DNA from: Flavobacterium saliperosum
GTDB lineage: Bacteria; Bacteroidota; Bacteroidia; Flavobacteriales; Flavobacteriaceae
DNA length: 64,000 nucleotides
Direction of reading: 5' to 3'
NCBI RefSeq assembly: GCF_900100625.1
Contig: NZ_FMTY01000003.1
Location: 435,106-499,105, forward strand
Positions 62,340 to 64,000 of this stretch are shown here, in pieces (position 1 is the stretch's first letter; each line of letters begins with the position of its first letter). Position numbers and translations under genes: made by a program. The notes under the pieces are model-generated. The model worked only from the letters and a program-made list of their open reading frames with translations, did no database searches and was not told the origin of the DNA.

Positions 62340-64000
62340 ATGAAGAACTTTATAAATAAAATAGTTTTATCGGTTATATTCGTAACCGTTTTCGGCTCAT
62401 TATCATGGGCTCAACCCGCAAATGATAATTGTAATGCAGCGACTAGTTTTGGTTCTTTACCAACTCCGGGGGCCTGTGTCGCAGGTCTTCAAAATGGAGC
62501 AACAACAACCCTGAGTAATCAGACTACAGTGGGAGCAACGGGAGCAAATCCTTATGTTTATCTTACTGGATGTTCAGGAGGAGGGAATATGCAGTCTCCT
62601 GCGTTGGATACCTGGTACAGTTTTGTTGCAACCGGAACTACAGTTAATATTGCGATTGCAGGTTTTCCAAGTGCCAGTATCGGAGTTTGGACAGGAAGTA
62701 ATTGTAACAATCTTACTGGAGTTGCTTGTACAAACATCGGTGGAGGTGGAAACGGAACTTTGACTGTGCCTTCAATAACAGTAGGAACTACGTATTATAT
62801 TCAAATAAGCGGTGGTACAACAAGTGCAACCGATGCTAATTTTTCCATCACATTAGATAATGATATTGATTGTGATGACTGTTTACGTGCTAGTACATTG
62901 ACAGCTTCACCGCTACCTGTAAACGGGACCTATTCTCCGGGACAGGTGGTTCGTTTTTGTTATACAGTGACTGAATGGAATCAAACAAACACTAACTGGT
63001 TTCATGGTGTTCAGATTGCTATGGGACCCGGATGGACAGGGACAATTACTAACGCAACTCCTGCGGCAACTTGTCAAAATATTCCTGGACCTGGATCTGA
63101 TGGTACTTGGCTATTCTTTCCTTCAGGTTATGGTTCGTGGGGACCTGGATTTTATTTTGATACACCCGATGCGGGTACAGCTGCGAGTGATAACTTTGGA
63201 GACAACTGTTCGGGTACTGGTTTAAGTTGGACATTTTGTTGGGATTTAACAGTTAGTTCTACCTGTGTTGCTGGTCAAAACCTTGGAGTTACAGTCAGCA
63301 CGAGTGGTGATGGGGAATCAGGTTCATGGTCAAGCCCTGCATGTGGCACCGATCCAGCCAATAACTTTACAGCTGTAATGTCTCCTGGTCCGGTAATGAC
63401 TAGTGCTGCAGCTGTCACGATTTGTAGTAATCAATCTGTTGGTCTTGCTCTAACAGCTAACATACCATCAACTTTTTCATGGATTGCTACAGCAAATCCA
63501 AATGTTACAGGAGAAAGTACTACTGCGCAAAGCGGAAGTACAATTAATAATATATTGGTTAATACGACAAGTGTAGTACAGGTAGTTACTTATACGGTAA
63601 CACCAACTTCAAGTCCGGGAGGGTGTTTGGGAACGCCACAAACAGTTTTAGTGACAGTAAATCCGAGTCCAACGGCAACGATTAGTTACGCTACACCATT
63701 CTGTACGACTGTGGCCACTGCTCAGGCGGTAACCTTAACGGGAACAGGTGCATATACGGGCGGAACATATTCTTCCACAGCAGGCTTAACCATTAATGCT
63801 GCTACGGGAGCCATTACTCCAAGCACGAGTACTCCGGGAACCTATACGGTAACGTACACGATTCCGGCCAGTGGCGGTTGTGCTGCGGTTCCAGTAACCA
63901 CCAGTGTTACCATTGTTGCAGCACCAACAGCAACGATTAGTTACGCTACACCATTCTGTACCACTGTGGGTACTGCTCAGGCGGTAACCTTAACGGGAAC
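62340..64000 (+). CDS. large repetitive cell-surface protein, 3' end beyond the window
   Basis: The ATG at 62340 opens a frame that stays open to the window edge (553 codons). The N-terminus is a signal peptide ending FGSLSWAQ-like (VTVFGSLSWAQ), then a Gly/Thr/Ser/Asn-rich beta protein. From about residue 440 come Ig-like/PKD-like modules repeated every 85 residues. The DNA repeat has a 255-bp period: the GCAACGATTAGTTACGCTAC word at 63675 recurs at 63930. The first repeat contains a cysteine pair (PFCTT, GGCAAV). It is probably T9SS cargo, but the C-terminal sorting domain is outside the window. Confidence 0.85.
   Translation, partial: MKNFINKIVLSVIFVTVFGSLSWAQPANDNCNAATSFGSLPTPGACVAGLQNGATTTLSNQTTVGATGANPYVYLTGCSGGGNMQSPALDTWYSFVATGTTVNIAIAGFPSASIGVWTGSNCNNLTGVACTNIGGGGNGTLTVPSITVGTTYYIQISGGTTSATDANFSITLDNDIDCDDCLRASTLTASPLPVNGTYSPGQVVRFCYTVTEWNQTNTNWFHGVQIAMGPGWTGTITNATPAATCQNIPGPGSDGTWLFFPSGYGSWGPGFYFDTPDAGTAASDNFGDNCSGTGLSWTFCWDLTVSSTCVAGQNLGVTVSTSGDGESGSWSSPACGTDPANNFTAVMSPGPVMTSAAAVTICSNQSVGLALTANIPSTFSWIATANPNVTGESTTAQSGSTINNILVNTTSVVQVVTYTVTPTSSPGGCLGTPQTVLVTVNPSPTATISYATPFCTTVATAQAVTLTGTGAYTGGTYSSTAGLTINAATGAITPSTSTPGTYTVTYTIPASGGCAAVPVTTSVTIVAAPTATISYATPFCTTVGTAQAVTLTG
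63675..64000 (+). repeat. 255-bp tandem repeat inside the surface-protein gene
   Basis: The stretch beginning GCAACGATTAGTTACGC at 63675 is repeated at 63930, almost base for base, over at least 70 bases (one visible change is GTGGCC versus GTGGGT). The period is 255 nt or 85 codons. The array continues past the right edge. Confidence 0.9.

Noticed and set aside
62554..63225. Short plus- and minus-strand ORFs inside the right-edge surface-protein region
   Set aside because: They are other frames of the long open frame starting at 62340, which has a signal peptide and repeats.

Overview
The window reads as a Flavobacteriaceae chromosome, most likely Flavobacterium or a close relative. The signs are low-to-moderate GC, promoters of the Bacteroidota type (TTTG, about 19 nt, TAnnTTTG), type IX secretion (T9SS) cargo with a gliding-motility-type C-terminal domain, a fused SecDF, and a MoxR/DUF58/DUF4350/DUF4129 operon. 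I found no rRNA, tRNA, CRISPR array, insertion sequence, integrase or phage gene. Almost all of the sequence is ordinary, tightly packed chromosome.

Layout. 1-1.2 kb: the 3' end of an unknown gene and a small membrane protein. 1.2-6 kb: a DUF349 protein, a SulP anion transporter with a structured leader, and aroE. 6-15.5 kb, minus strand: TPR protein, class III aminotransferase, OstA/LptA-like protein, purA, a Fur-family regulator, an orphan secreted protein and the RelA/SpoT enzyme. 15.9-19.5 kb, minus strand: a compact arsenic operon (arsR, small thioredoxin, rhodanese, ArsP-type permease, DinB, ArsF-like, ArsG-like) with two copies of a probable ArsR operator. 19.8-28.5 kb, minus strand: serine hydrolase, TrmH-type methyltransferase, then the MoxR-DUF58 membrane operon reaching SpoIIM. 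RDD and TRIC-type genes diverge from it. 29.9-31.7 kb: a T9SS type B cell-surface protein. 31.8-40.8 kb: a surface-glycan cluster (FemAB/GNAT-like, FdtB-type aminotransferase, hexapeptide acyltransferase, flippase, four glycosyltransferases, FdtA-type ketoisomerase) ending at ftsE. 41-48 kb: a very large TPR protein, an outer-membrane barrel, a Gre-like protein and an amidohydrolase. 48.5-57.5 kb: asnB, gyrB, a DUF6588-like outer-membrane protein, mdh and secDF. 58-61.5 kb, minus strand: lgt, yidD, cysS, folE. 62-64 kb: a small secreted protein and the start of a large repetitive surface protein that runs off the right edge.

The most unusual content is mostly between the genes and in the arsenic operon. 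A dispersed, hairpin-forming intergenic element of about 90-130 nt occurs in four copies with a conserved frame and a variable core. Short tandem repeats with 7-nt or 8-nt periods lie next to promoters or start codons (14 copies of GGCAGAA, 5 of TTTTCCC, 11 of an AGTTTCTG-like octamer, 3.6 of TCTGCAA). The arsenic operon combines organoarsenical-type genes with a rhodanese carrying a CC-SSSS-CC tail and a DinB-fold protein. The sulP leader contains a good promoter, a 15-codon ORF and a bulged hairpin that overlaps the stop codon of that ORF.

Limits: gene names rest on motif recognition by eye. No alignment, structure prediction or database search was run.
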